The translations under genes were made by a program, and so were the position numbers. This document shows, one piece after another, positions 45,519 to 56,800 of a DNA stretch of 64,000 bases. The stretch's first letter is position 1, and every line of letters begins with the position of its first letter. Origin of the DNA: Sanderia malayensis (lineage: Eukaryota; Cnidaria; Scyphozoa; Semaeostomeae; Pelagiidae); the NCBI GenBank assembly GCA_013076295.1, contig RQOL01000466.1, positions 496,001 through 560,000 on the forward strand. Reading direction: 5' to 3'. The notes below the pieces were generated by a model, which saw only the letters and a list, made by a program, of their open reading frames with translations, did no database searches and had not been told where the DNA came from.

Positions 45519-48500
45519 ATGGCTTCCAAAAGTAGAGGGTTTTGTCGATCGTTGTTACAGAAAAGTCGATTAAACTCGTTCGTGGCAATAAATGTACGCC
45601 AATCGTCAAGTAAAGCACAGCCAGCATACGAAACTCCAACTGTAGCCACTGATGAACTTCTTGATGAACATATATTCAGTCAACAACACGTTGAATTGCG
45701 TAACACTTTGAACAAAATCATCGAAAAAGATATCAACCCATTCATCGAACAGTGGGAGAATGAAGGCCTTTTTCCAGCTCATGAAGTGTTCAAGAAATTA
45801 GGTGATGCGGGTTTTCTGGGTGTCACGAAACCAGTGGAATATGGTGGACTTGGTCTTGATTATTCATATTCTGTTGCTATTGCAGAAGAGCTTGGTATGT
45901 GTGCATAGTTAACTTTAATTTGTTCACTTTAGTGTCCTGCTGGAATCGCATTCAAATTCAGAATCCGAGTCAGATTCGAGCATATTACTACTGAGAAGTG
46001 ATCCTGTATAAATATCCGATTTTATAATTATAGTTTTTGGAAATTTTTCGGCAAACAGGTTTTTCAATATTTGACTCAAACAAGTCAGTTGCAAAATAGT
46101 GTGCGTAGGTGCCCCCAAGGTAAGATTTCAGGTGCATCAAAGGTGCATCTGGAGGTGCACTTGTTCACAAACTTACACCCTCTTTTGCACAAACTCTCAT
46201 AATTTTTATTTTCACCGGACAGTTGGGTTTTTAAACTTTGCTCACCTGAGATATTGGCAAAAAGTGCCAAACTCTGCAGTGTAGCATACAAGTAATACAA
46301 ATGCTTGAATAATATGTTGCCGGTTGTTCTGCTTCATTTGATCTTTCCTGTCTTCTTTTTGTCCCACCGTATCCAGTTGATCTCCCTTCAACCCCATTGA
46401 AGTCAATCCGCCCCACATTAAGTTTTGCTCATATGTTGTCATGGATTTCTGAAAATAATTCCTGAAAATGCGTGAAAAATCTATTTAAGGGATTTTCAAA
46501 GTTTCTTAATTGTTATCTTGTAGTTCTAACAGTTTTTTAAATTTTAGGGTGCCTGGTACTAGATTGCTTATAACTTGTTTCTTAAAAACGTGTTTGAATC
46601 AACAATATATTGAATTTTGAAATTGTTTGTAAAACGTGCATTTGTATGGTATGGTATGGTCTAGAAAGCCTTGCCATGTGCTTTTCACCTTAATATTGAA
46701 TGGGTTCTATCAATTCTCGTGCAAATCCAGAATGGAAGCTTCGTTGTTTACTCTCTTGTTAGTTCAACTCTTGTGGCTGTATGGTAGAGACTTATGCTTG
46801 TCACACCGAGAAGTTGCGGTTCGATTCCACCGAGCTCCACTTCAAGTTGAGTTGAAGATGAGTTGAAATTAGATGAGGGCTGGTACGCCGAGGATCTACA
46901 AGAGAAAGTAGATCCCCGGCGTACCGGGACTTTTCGTCTTTCCGAGAGAATGTTTTTCCGGCAGAAACGCCGAAAAACCATCCGCGTATCGTACTCAACT
47001 ACTAACTTTGTTGGTACACCGGGGTGACGAGGCCAACAGTGCCGATCTGTTCATATATATTCAGCGACATCTGCTTGGTGACTCGCCACCGATAAATATA
47101 GATACGTAAAAATTTATATCTGGAATCGTGTGCACAGTCTTTCCAATTGTGGGCATGAGTGTCAATACGCATGCGTATTCATATTATCTCTAGTTATCCT
47201 TCATCTCCATGGTTTGAGTTAAAAGTTTATTTGGTTTTTGATATTGCATAGTTGGTGTTACTTGGGTGGGGCGGAAGGAAAATGGGCGGATAGCCGGTGG
47301 GGTGAAAGTTGTAGAAAATGACGAACAACTGATCTATCTAGCTAACATTTTGTGTTATTCTGTCTATAATTCGTAAACCTAACACTGACAAATTTGGAAA
47401 CATTGCACAGTGTGTTAATATCCTGACTTCTTCACCTGAAACTAGGTTCCACATTCACCCAGCTGTGATTTGACCCAAGTTCCATTTTCTTCTTTTTACT
47501 GCATTGATATGCGAGTTATGTATCTTGCTTTTATATGAACTCCATATCGGTTGCGAGCGCAAAAAGTCTGATACTCCGTCACACAACTGGATAATGTTGC
47601 ATGTGATAAAAGTAGATTTGCTAAATCGCTTGCCAAACGTGGCAGACTTAACTAACCAGGTTTGCATAACATACAGTATGTTTATAAGAAAAAGTAATTA
47701 TTTTCTGATGTTTTAACGGAAACTGTTGTAAACGGAAATTTCTCATAAAAAGCAATTATATGTCCCGACGGTCTTCGAAGAAACTATCAAAATTTGCAAT
47801 TCCCCATGTCAATTAGCAAATTCTCATTTTGCAATTTTGATGGCGTTGGTAGAATATTTATTTTCTTGGTTTTTGTTGTAGAAACCAATGAATATACGTT
47901 ATAAGACGTCAAGAGTAGTATAATTATATATGTGTTGTTGAGACCTGCGAATTACGTTTGTATGAGTCGAATTATTGTCGACCGACTCTTGACCGAAAAA
48001 CTCCCCAAAAAATGTCCAAATGCTGCGTTTTGTAACAGTGTTATGCATTGGTGTTTTGTGTTTCAAGTTTCAGTATTTGCAAATTGAAGGCCAATTGATG
48101 GATTTTGCCGAATCTGAATCTAACTCTGAGTGGGAATGCAATTCCAGGGACATTAAAGTGCGATCGTTTTTACAGTACATTTCCCCCTGTCCCCTCTGGA
48201 TAAGCTCAGAATTTTGTGCTCGGGTACATTGCAGTCACATTGCGCAGAAGGGCAATCTACGTCTTTTCTGCACATGGTTTAAATACCCACATTTGCAATA
48301 ATTTTCTGTTTACTTAACCAATTCCAGGTAATGTTAGATGTGGATCAATCCCGATGGCCATTGGTGTCCAAACTGACATGTGCACACCAGCTCTGGCCAA
48401 ATTTGGCAGCCACGAATTGAAACAGCAATTCTTGGCACCCACAATCGCAGGGGATTATGTTGGTTGCATTGGAGTTAGTGAAGTAGAAGCTGGTTCTGAT

Positions 48501-49839
48501 GTGGCAGGAATAAAAACAAAAGCTGTCAAAGATGGAGGTATCAAAGATCAAAGATAAATAAAATTATCAAAATGCAAGTAGCTCGAAGAAAATGCCCATT
48601 ACCTGGGCAGGGCGCCAATCCCGAGCTTAATTTTTTTCAGGGGGTGTGCGATTAAAAGATCGAGTTATTTCCACGAGGGACCGATTTTTTAGATGAATAA
48701 TAAAGTTTTTCAAATTGTATACAACCCAGGGTACAACTCGGTTTAAGACTATTAAAACAAGAAACAGTTCAAGCCCATAGCTGGATCGGGACCGACTTTA
48801 TCAATAAAAATAGCAACTGGGACCGGGTTTTAAAAGCTTTGGGGTATAACACCCCCACATCTCCTCTCATTTGCACCCTCTTTACCTGGGTGTTTCTTCG
48901 TATTTCAGATGACTATATCATCAATGGAGGTAAAATGTGGACCACAAATGGAGCACAGGCAGATTGGATGTGTGTTCTTGCAAATACAAGTGACGGGCCT
49001 TTTCATAAGAATAAGTCCCTTATCATCATACCAAAAGATACACCCGGTTTTACTGTTGAAAAACCACTGAAGAAGCTCGGGATGTGGTGCTCAGACACAG
49101 TGCAGTCACATTTCGAAGATGTTAGAGTACCACAGAAGTTCAGGATTGGCAAGGAAGGCATGGGTTTTATTTATCAAATGATCCAGTTTCAAGAAGAGAG
49201 GTTATTTGCCGGAGGAAGTTGTAAGCATTCTCACATCTCTTTTACATGAAAGTTTATTCTTTTGTGTTTAGAAGCTAGTTGATGAAAACATAATTTTGAA
49301 TTCTTATGAAGAATTATGGATCTTTTTGTTATTTTCCCCAAGGTCTGGTAGCTTTTGAGAGGGCAATCAAAGAAACAGCGATGTATTGCAGCCAAAGAAA
49401 AATATTTGGAAAGCCAGTGTTGAATAATCAAGTTGTTCATTACAAATTGGCCGAGCTTCAAACAGAAGTCGAGCTGTTGCGGTCTCTCCTCTATAGAGCC
49501 ACAGGTTTGCAACAAGCCAATCCTTAAATCTATAATCTAGTGATTTTAATCATTATTGTTGTTGTGATTATCGATGTGATGATCACTGTCATTTTTTTAG
49601 GAATGTACATGAAAGGAAAAGATGTGACAAAACTTGCTTCAATGTTGAAATTGAAAGCAGGCCGTCTTGCAAGAGTCATCCCAGATGCTTGTCTTCAGTA
49701 CTGGGGTGGTATGGGTTATACTGACATAGAAATTTCTCGAATGTTTCGCGATTTCAGACTATTGTCAATCGGCGGTGGTGCTGACGAAGTCATGCTCTCA
49801 ATCTTGTGTAAATACATGGGAACGCTACCCGAATTGTAG
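45519..49839 (+). CDS. ACADL: Mitochondrial acyl-CoA dehydrogenase, long-chain (ACADL-like) type
   Basis: Five exons: 45519-45894, 48328-48537, 48909-49220, 49343-49504, 49601-49839; 1299 nt, 432 aa (human ACADL 430). It is an FAD-dependent matrix enzyme that introduces the alpha-beta double bond into acyl-CoA in fatty acid oxidation. Seen: a basic, Ser-rich mitochondrial leader; LGDAGFLGVTKPVEYGG; the FAD motif GCIGVSEVEAGSDVAG; IINGGKMWTTNGAQADW; DVRVPQKFRIGKEGMGF; and CLQYWGGMGYTDIEISRMFR. The catalytic base is E292 in QFQEERLFAGG, the helix-G position used by long-chain and isovaleryl enzymes. The C-terminal site used by MCAD reads IGGGADEVM, without Glu at that place. This and the length favour ACADL; an invertebrate-specific paralogue remains possible. 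Intron 1 carries a 2.2-kb inserted element. Confidence 0.92.
45925..48160. mobile_element. Candidate 2.2-kb DNA transposon in acyl-CoA dehydrogenase intron 1
   Basis: The left end CACTTTAGTGTCCTGCTGG (45925 onward) is the inverted match of the right end GGACATTAAAGTG (ending 48160). Similarity extends about 55 bp, through GGAATCGCATTC and CAGATTCG on the left and their complements on the right, at roughly three-quarters identity. No transposase frame is seen. A tRNA-like segment, a hairpin and family A-like fragments lie inside. It fills nearly the whole intron. Confidence 0.55.
46775..46925 (+). repeat. tRNA-like B-box segment followed by a strong hairpin
   Basis: CTGTATGGTAGAGACTTATG (A-box-like) is followed by GCGGTTCGATTCCACC (B box), which suggests a tRNA-derived SINE head at about 46775-46858. 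Just after it, 46882-46899 (GGTACGCCGAGGATCTAC) pairs with 46908-46925 (GTAGATCCCCGGCGTACC) with one mismatch and an 8-nt loop. Confidence 0.5.
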
Positions 49840-50800
49840 GCTCAATATTTTGGCTTCTTTCGTTAAATTCAGCAATATAATGAGCTATTTCGAGCCTTGT
49901 TTGCTACGTTATCATCATGATTATGCTTTTATATTGTGCTAGTGCATGCCTAATTAGGATCGTTTGCTTGCTGTGTTCAAGACATTTTCTTGTTTATTCA
50001 TTCAGTTCAACTTCCAGTGGAGTTACTTTATATGTTTACTCGATACAATGTCATAACATGCATACAATCTTTGGATATGTCTTTATATTGAGAATATCTA
50101 AATTGTATCTAATTGTATTGTATCTATATTGAGAATATCTAATTTCAATAACTTTGACCTATCACCTGTTCAGATGTTCGTGATACAACATTGGTATGCC
50201 CACAAACATATGGGATTCTTCGTTGCGTCTGGAACGCAAGCACTCATGTATGTTCAGCTTGTTAGCTTTTGCCGAAATAAAATAGAGTTGGGTGCTTCGC
50301 TACACCGGTAAACGTATGCTTATAGTTTAGGGGAATAACAAGTAAATTAATATCTATAAAATAATTGTGTTGTATACCAAGCGTTTAGTGTTTTCAGCGA
50401 AATAACTCGGGATGTGAAACTGCGTCCAGATTGCTGTCCATCCAGACATAATATTCGTCTAACTTGAATCTGACCATGGTACAAAGTTCTCTTGCGGAGC
50501 GATCCCAGGTTTTGAATAAAAGTATTTGAGAGACCGTCTGAAACAAATATTTTACTTTTGTCAACTGAGCAATTTGGATATTAATTCTACTGTTTATTGC
50601 CTTTGTTTTCATTTGATCGCATTTTCTATTGAGATCAATAACGCCAGCCTGTCATTCTCTGCTTCTCGACCCGAAAGCGAGTTTGCTTGCGATGAACAGA
50701 TGAACATTGCTGTGTGTCATTGAGGTCAAATTTATGCGAGTTGAATTTTTCAAATATCGTTTTTGGTAATAAACTATACGCTAGAGCAGTTACAAAGATC
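49840..50800. other. Intergenic region between acyl-CoA dehydrogenase and AMPK gamma
   Basis: 3' UTR of the dehydrogenase and 5' region of the AMPK gamma gene. GAGAATATCTAA is duplicated around 50090-50145. No gene is recognised. Confidence 0.5.
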
Positions 50801-53800
50801 ATGGCAAAGGAACAAAGGCTTGACGAGGTTTGTTTGAAATTATAAATTGAAGCAAACTTAATCTTTACGAAAATGAGAAAGCTTTACATTGAGCTCAGTC
50901 CGACTGCTACTTAGGCCCGTGATGTTTGATGTCCATCCGCCAGGTGCCCGGGGAGAAGGCCCATGTTGTTTTCTCATTGATGTACGTGTAAAAAGCCTGG
51001 CCAGGGAGGACTAAATCTGGTGCGAGATAGATAAGTAGGCACGTCGAGCACATTTTATCACGTTTCAAGCACTTAGACACTTTGACATTTTTATTGTTCA
51101 GACCTTCAATGAAGGAATAGCCGATATTATTGTAATCTTTCTTCAGGACTGTTTGCTTGCGTTAATAATTAATAAATATTCAGGAAGGAATAATATCAGA
51201 TCTCAGATCCATATCTAAAATTGCTCAACAATTAGCACAGCTATTGTTGGCAGACCTGTTTGAAATGATAATTAAATGAAAATAATTATTGCAGGTTTTG
51301 TTTGTTAAATGCCTTTGCAAATGTAATTGAAGCAATGCGACACAGATTATTCTCATATACAAGAATTTTACATATTCTTCTATTTTCAATGACTTGTTCT
51401 CTTTTCTATCAATAATATCTTTCTATCATCTTTTGTAATAGGACCTTGGTACATTTGCCATGCCATTGCTGGAGGAAGATGTTTCAACTATGACAGACAG
51501 AGTGAAATTGATTCAAGATACGGAATTCCATGGAGATACCGTCATGGCATCACCTCCAAGGGAATCACGAAAAGTCAATGATTATTGCTTGCAGTGGAGT
51601 CAAGAAGTGAATATGAATTCTGGCATTGCAAATGAAAAGTTCAGGAGTATTTCACAGCCAACTACACCAAGGTAAAACCATAGAGATGGGATATAATAAT
51701 CATCTAGAACCCTTTTAGCACTCTGGATTATCTTTTATGTTTTATTTCCATGGGTGATACCAACAATATGGTTTTGTAGAGAGTGTCACATTTATTATCT
51801 CAACCTTGTGAAGAAGTGTGTGGTTTATGGGTGTTAATATTCTCCATATGTCATATTATGCTAATCAGATGTAAGCTCAAGTAACATTAGGTTTCATTAC
51901 GTCATTCCTAGTTTGCAATCCTAGGAAGTCTCAGTATATCAAGTTATTCAGCTATGAAATATTTCCAGAGTTGTTAAATGCTGTATGAATTTCTTACAAT
52001 GACACTCAGACCACAATTCACTGTTAAATAAATTGGATTTTCATTGCATTTCATTTTCATTGGACTTTTATTGTCCTCTCATTCTAGCTACACTCATAGT
52101 GACGGAAATTCAATGTCCTTCACTGATCATGTTGCTGATATAAACAATAGCATTAAAATAGAGAATATAATGGAGCACAATGACTTTTCAAAGAAGCGAA
52201 GGCGGTCACTAGATGGTGTTGATGATAAAACTGCAGTTCACGGCGATGTGTCGCCACTGATCATAAAAAACCTTTCTCTGTCGCCATCTGACAGGGCAAG
52301 AAGAACTAAGACACTTGGACAAGCCACAGAAGACCAACTTACAAATGATTTTGATAGAGATGCAGAGTTTGAGGTTTGTTTTCTTATTTTTCATCCTTGG
52401 ATTACTGTCTTTAATAATAAAATAATGCCACCACCTGCATTGTAAAAGAAAACATACATTACGATCTGTTCACTCCATATCATATGTTAAGGCTTCTTGA
52501 TGCGATTAAGATTTCTTTAAATCTGTCTAATTCGTTACCTTTTCCATAGTATTTATTTCTTTTTATATTTGTTCCACTGTATTCTCTATAGTATTCTATT
52601 TTATCTCCTTTGTTTTATTATTTCTTTAACTATAATTCCCAAATAAACATGTCTACTCTTGGTAAAACTTATGCTTACACCATAAGTCAAATATGATTTA
52701 AGATATTTATTAATTAACAGAGGATCAATCAATTATATATGTTATCAGCATAGATTCTGTGATAATCTTTTTATTGCCAGTACAAAATTCCAGAATCAAG
52801 TAATTTACTTTAATATTCATTGTATCCAGGAAGTAATCAAATCATCTTTGTTGCATTACTAGGAAGCAGACAGTGCTATGGAAGATGAAATAAAATTGCA
52901 AAATGTTGATTATCAATACCTTGAAGGTATATTGATATGCTATTTCTACAATTGCCACTTTCAGTTTCTTTAGAGTCGTTTTCTGAAGGGTTCAGTGTTG
53001 TATAGTGTGATTTGTTTTAATTAATTTCCACTTTTTTATGGTACATTTGAGTAATTCACACAAGGTTTTTTTATATTCCTTTCTCTAAATGATACCTCGT
53101 TGTATGCCGAATTATCTAGAAAAATCATTATTTTCAGTTGTTGTTTTCATGTAGTGTATCTATTCTTTGTCTTGCTTTGATTGAAATTACGAGCATTTCC
53201 AATTTTCAAAATCCCTTTCATTTCAGATGAAACGAATTGTTGGAGTTACATGATACTCCTCAAGCAACATGCTTGTTATGATATTATTCCACACAGTTCC
53301 AAGATTGTTGTGTTTGATACTAGACTGAGGGTGAGCTATGATCTCAGTTTCAACACTCTTATCAATATTATTGGCAGGTTATTTGGAGTGCAAGCGACTT
53401 TTCCCAATTAGCTGAAGAGCTTTGCAAATAACATCTTTTCTATTTGATTTAAATAAACTGGATTAAGTTAGCCGAGATGAGATATTTAATATGATGAACC
53501 CAGATGAGATATTTAATATGATAAGAAGGAGGAGCATATGATTTGCACACACGTTTTTAATCAGACGATATATTTGAAATTTTAATGTGATTTAATCTTT
53601 CAGGTTAAAAAAGCCTTCTTTGCGTTGGTGTACAACGGTGAGATTATTCATGTGGACGTTGTTGTTATTTTCAATTATTAAACCTATGCGCTATTCTCAG
53701 ATAGGAGCTTTTGAGAAGATTGCAAGTAAATTGCACGCTTGCAGCTGGTCGCTTTGGATTTGGAAGGAAGAGAAGCATCTGTCAGTTGCTTAATGTTTTA

Positions 53801-56800
53801 TTATTACTCACAGGTATACGCGCTGCACCTGTCTGGGATGCATCGAGGCATGAATTTGTCGGTAAGCTATGGACACGATACCTTTGTGCGATCAATTATC
53901 TGATCTTTGATATATCATACTACAGAACGCATCATTTTAACGGATTGCGCTGGTAGAAGCTACTTGAATTGGAGGGAGATATGCAAAGAGCCAATAAAAA
54001 TCACCTGTAGGGCAAGGCCGATAAGCATAAGTAATTGTAGAAGCATAAGCATAAGTACGGTATTTCCTCTAGTAAGCGCCCGGGCGCTTAATAAATATTT
54101 TGCAAAATCAGAAAAATGTTTGGCAAAATTATTTGAACCAAACAGTTAAAATTTAAGAATTAGTTTACATTTTTGATTTTAGGGTGGGCGCTTATTGGAG
54201 GGGGGCAGTTAAAAGAGGGTGGGCGCTAATTAGAGGTAATACGGTATGAAGAATTGCATAAATATTTAAGAGATTATGTTCAATTTAGTAATGGCAGCCC
54301 GTTGCATTGTCTAGGTATGCTGACGATCACAGATTTCATAAACATACTCCGCTGCTATTACAAATCACCCTTGGTAAGTTGACTATAAAGGCATTGCTAT
54401 CTGAATTTGCTACATGTGTTTTTTTCTGATCTTGAGGTAGACTGCCAATGAATATGAGTTTTCAGCTGACGAAACCGTTGGTGTTGCTACGTTTCGCGAA
54501 AATTCCTCTCGATCGTAACAATGTCAAACTTTCTTTATTCAAGTTTTAGACGTCAGTTGTATGTACCATTTGTCCATTTGAATGTTAGTATTGAGATGAT
54601 TTTGTTGTAGGAGAGAATGTCTGAACTTGAAGAGCATAAAATCGAGACTTGGCGAGGTAACGAGTCGACACTCCCAAATCTAGATTCCTATTATTTTTGG
54701 ACTGGAATAACCACATGTAAACATATCTCTATATATTCTTTGGACCACAAAAACTGGAGCAACCACATTGAAACATATTCCTATCTTTTTTTGACCATTA
54801 AAACTGGAGTAACTACACGTAAACATATCTTTATCTTTTTTGGACCATCAAAACTGGAGTAACCACATGTAAACATATCTCTATTTTTTGGACCACAAAA
54901 ACTGGAGTAACCCCATTTAAACATATCTTTATCTTTTTTGACCACAAAAAATGGAATGACTATATTTAAACATATTCCTATCTTTTTTGACTACAAAAAC
55001 TGGAGTAACCACATTTAAACATATCTTTATCTTTTTTGGACCATCAAAGCTGACCTAACCACATTTAAGCATATCTCTATCTTTTTTGACCACAAAAACT
55101 GGAATGACCACATGTAAACGTGTCCACATTAACTCTCTGGGCATTGACCACTTCATTCGTCATTGCTTATCATTGAAATCCTTTATCAAGGTGTAACAAA
55201 TTTGAATCATTCATGGTCTATTTTATATTTTTTGACGTGTGTCGAATTTTTCATTGCAGAACTTTCACACAGTGATTTGAATCCGCATTTGATTCAAATT
55301 GCACCCACAGAAAGGTAAGCAAACACGGTTGCTAAAGCCATATACCCCTTTAAGTTTTATCTCACAATTTTGCAAGAGGATGAATGTCAGTCCAACAATT
55401 CTCCTGTGTTTGTCGACACATCAGATCACGAGCGGTTTTAAAAGACATTCATTGTCGCACGTGCTTATTGGTCTCATTACATAACCCCCTTGTTTCCTTG
55501 TGCTCTATTCACATGAGACTACGTGTCTCATAGAGATAGGATATAGAATGAAATACCTTATATATATTATACTTGTATATATATTAGGTATCTTAGACTT
55601 GTATATATTATCCCATCTCTATGACGTGTCTATTGTCATCTGTTTTTAGTTTATTTGAAGCTGTGCGGACACTGGTAACCAATAGGATTCATCGTTTGCC
55701 GGTCATTGAGCCGGACACTGGCAATGCTCTTTTCATTTTGACTCACAAAAAGATTCTCAGATACATATACAATCATGTGAGTTCTTATTCGATGCGAAAA
55801 GTCTCATCACTTCCATTCTTGCAGCTCCCCTTTCGTAATTCGCTCTCTTTTGTTATCTAATGTGATTCTACTATGGTTTATTATAAGTTGAATATGTTGA
55901 CTGTTATAATCGCGAAGAATTGTTTTCTTTAACAGTTTGAAGAGACAGCCATGCCTGATTTCATGGGATTTACTCTGCAACAGATCGGCATTGGAACTCT
56001 TTTGCAAATCGCCACTGTGAGTTGAGCCTCTGTGATGGCTTCCGATTTTATAAGCCTACCTATACCTCCCACCCACCCGCCTACTAATTTCTCGTGGCCC
56101 TATTCTGGCCTCCAACTTTATTCCAGCTAGCCTCTATCTGAATATCCTAAGCTGGGATATATTCAGATAGAGGCCAGGGCTCGATTTCATGCGTTGACTG
56201 TTGTGAGTAAGGAATGGTAATTGCATTTGTAGGTTCGTCCCGAAACATCTGTGATCGAAGCATTGAACATATTTGCAGAAAAGAAAGTATCGGCATTGCC
56301 TGTCGTTGACAGTAAAGGAAGAGTCTGTGATGTTTACGCGAGATTTGATGTAATTGTAAGTGTTATCTTTTTTGCATGCTTTACAGCACCGATCTTTTTC
56401 GTTCTCTGCTAGTATTTGCCATTCATACAAGTATCTCGAGCCGCAACTCCTGACTAGTCACAATATTTCTTCTTGATTCAAGAATCTGGCTGCCGAGAAG
56501 ACGTACAATAATTTGGACATTTCAGTCAATGAAGCCCTGAAACATCGACAAGAGGGTTTCGAAGGTGTTCACAAGTGCATGCTCAATGAGACATTCTATA
56601 CCATCATAGACAGAATTGTTAATGCAAAGGTAAGTGACGTCACTGCATTTTCCACTTGGCATCATTCATTAGTCTCTGGCTGAGACTGCATGACTTGATA
56701 ATGTGACACAGTTGAAGCCAGAATTTTCTTCTGCGATTCGTTTTTACATGCTTTTTTTATATGGAACCTAGCTCAGGGCCTAGCTCTTTAATTTCCTTAT

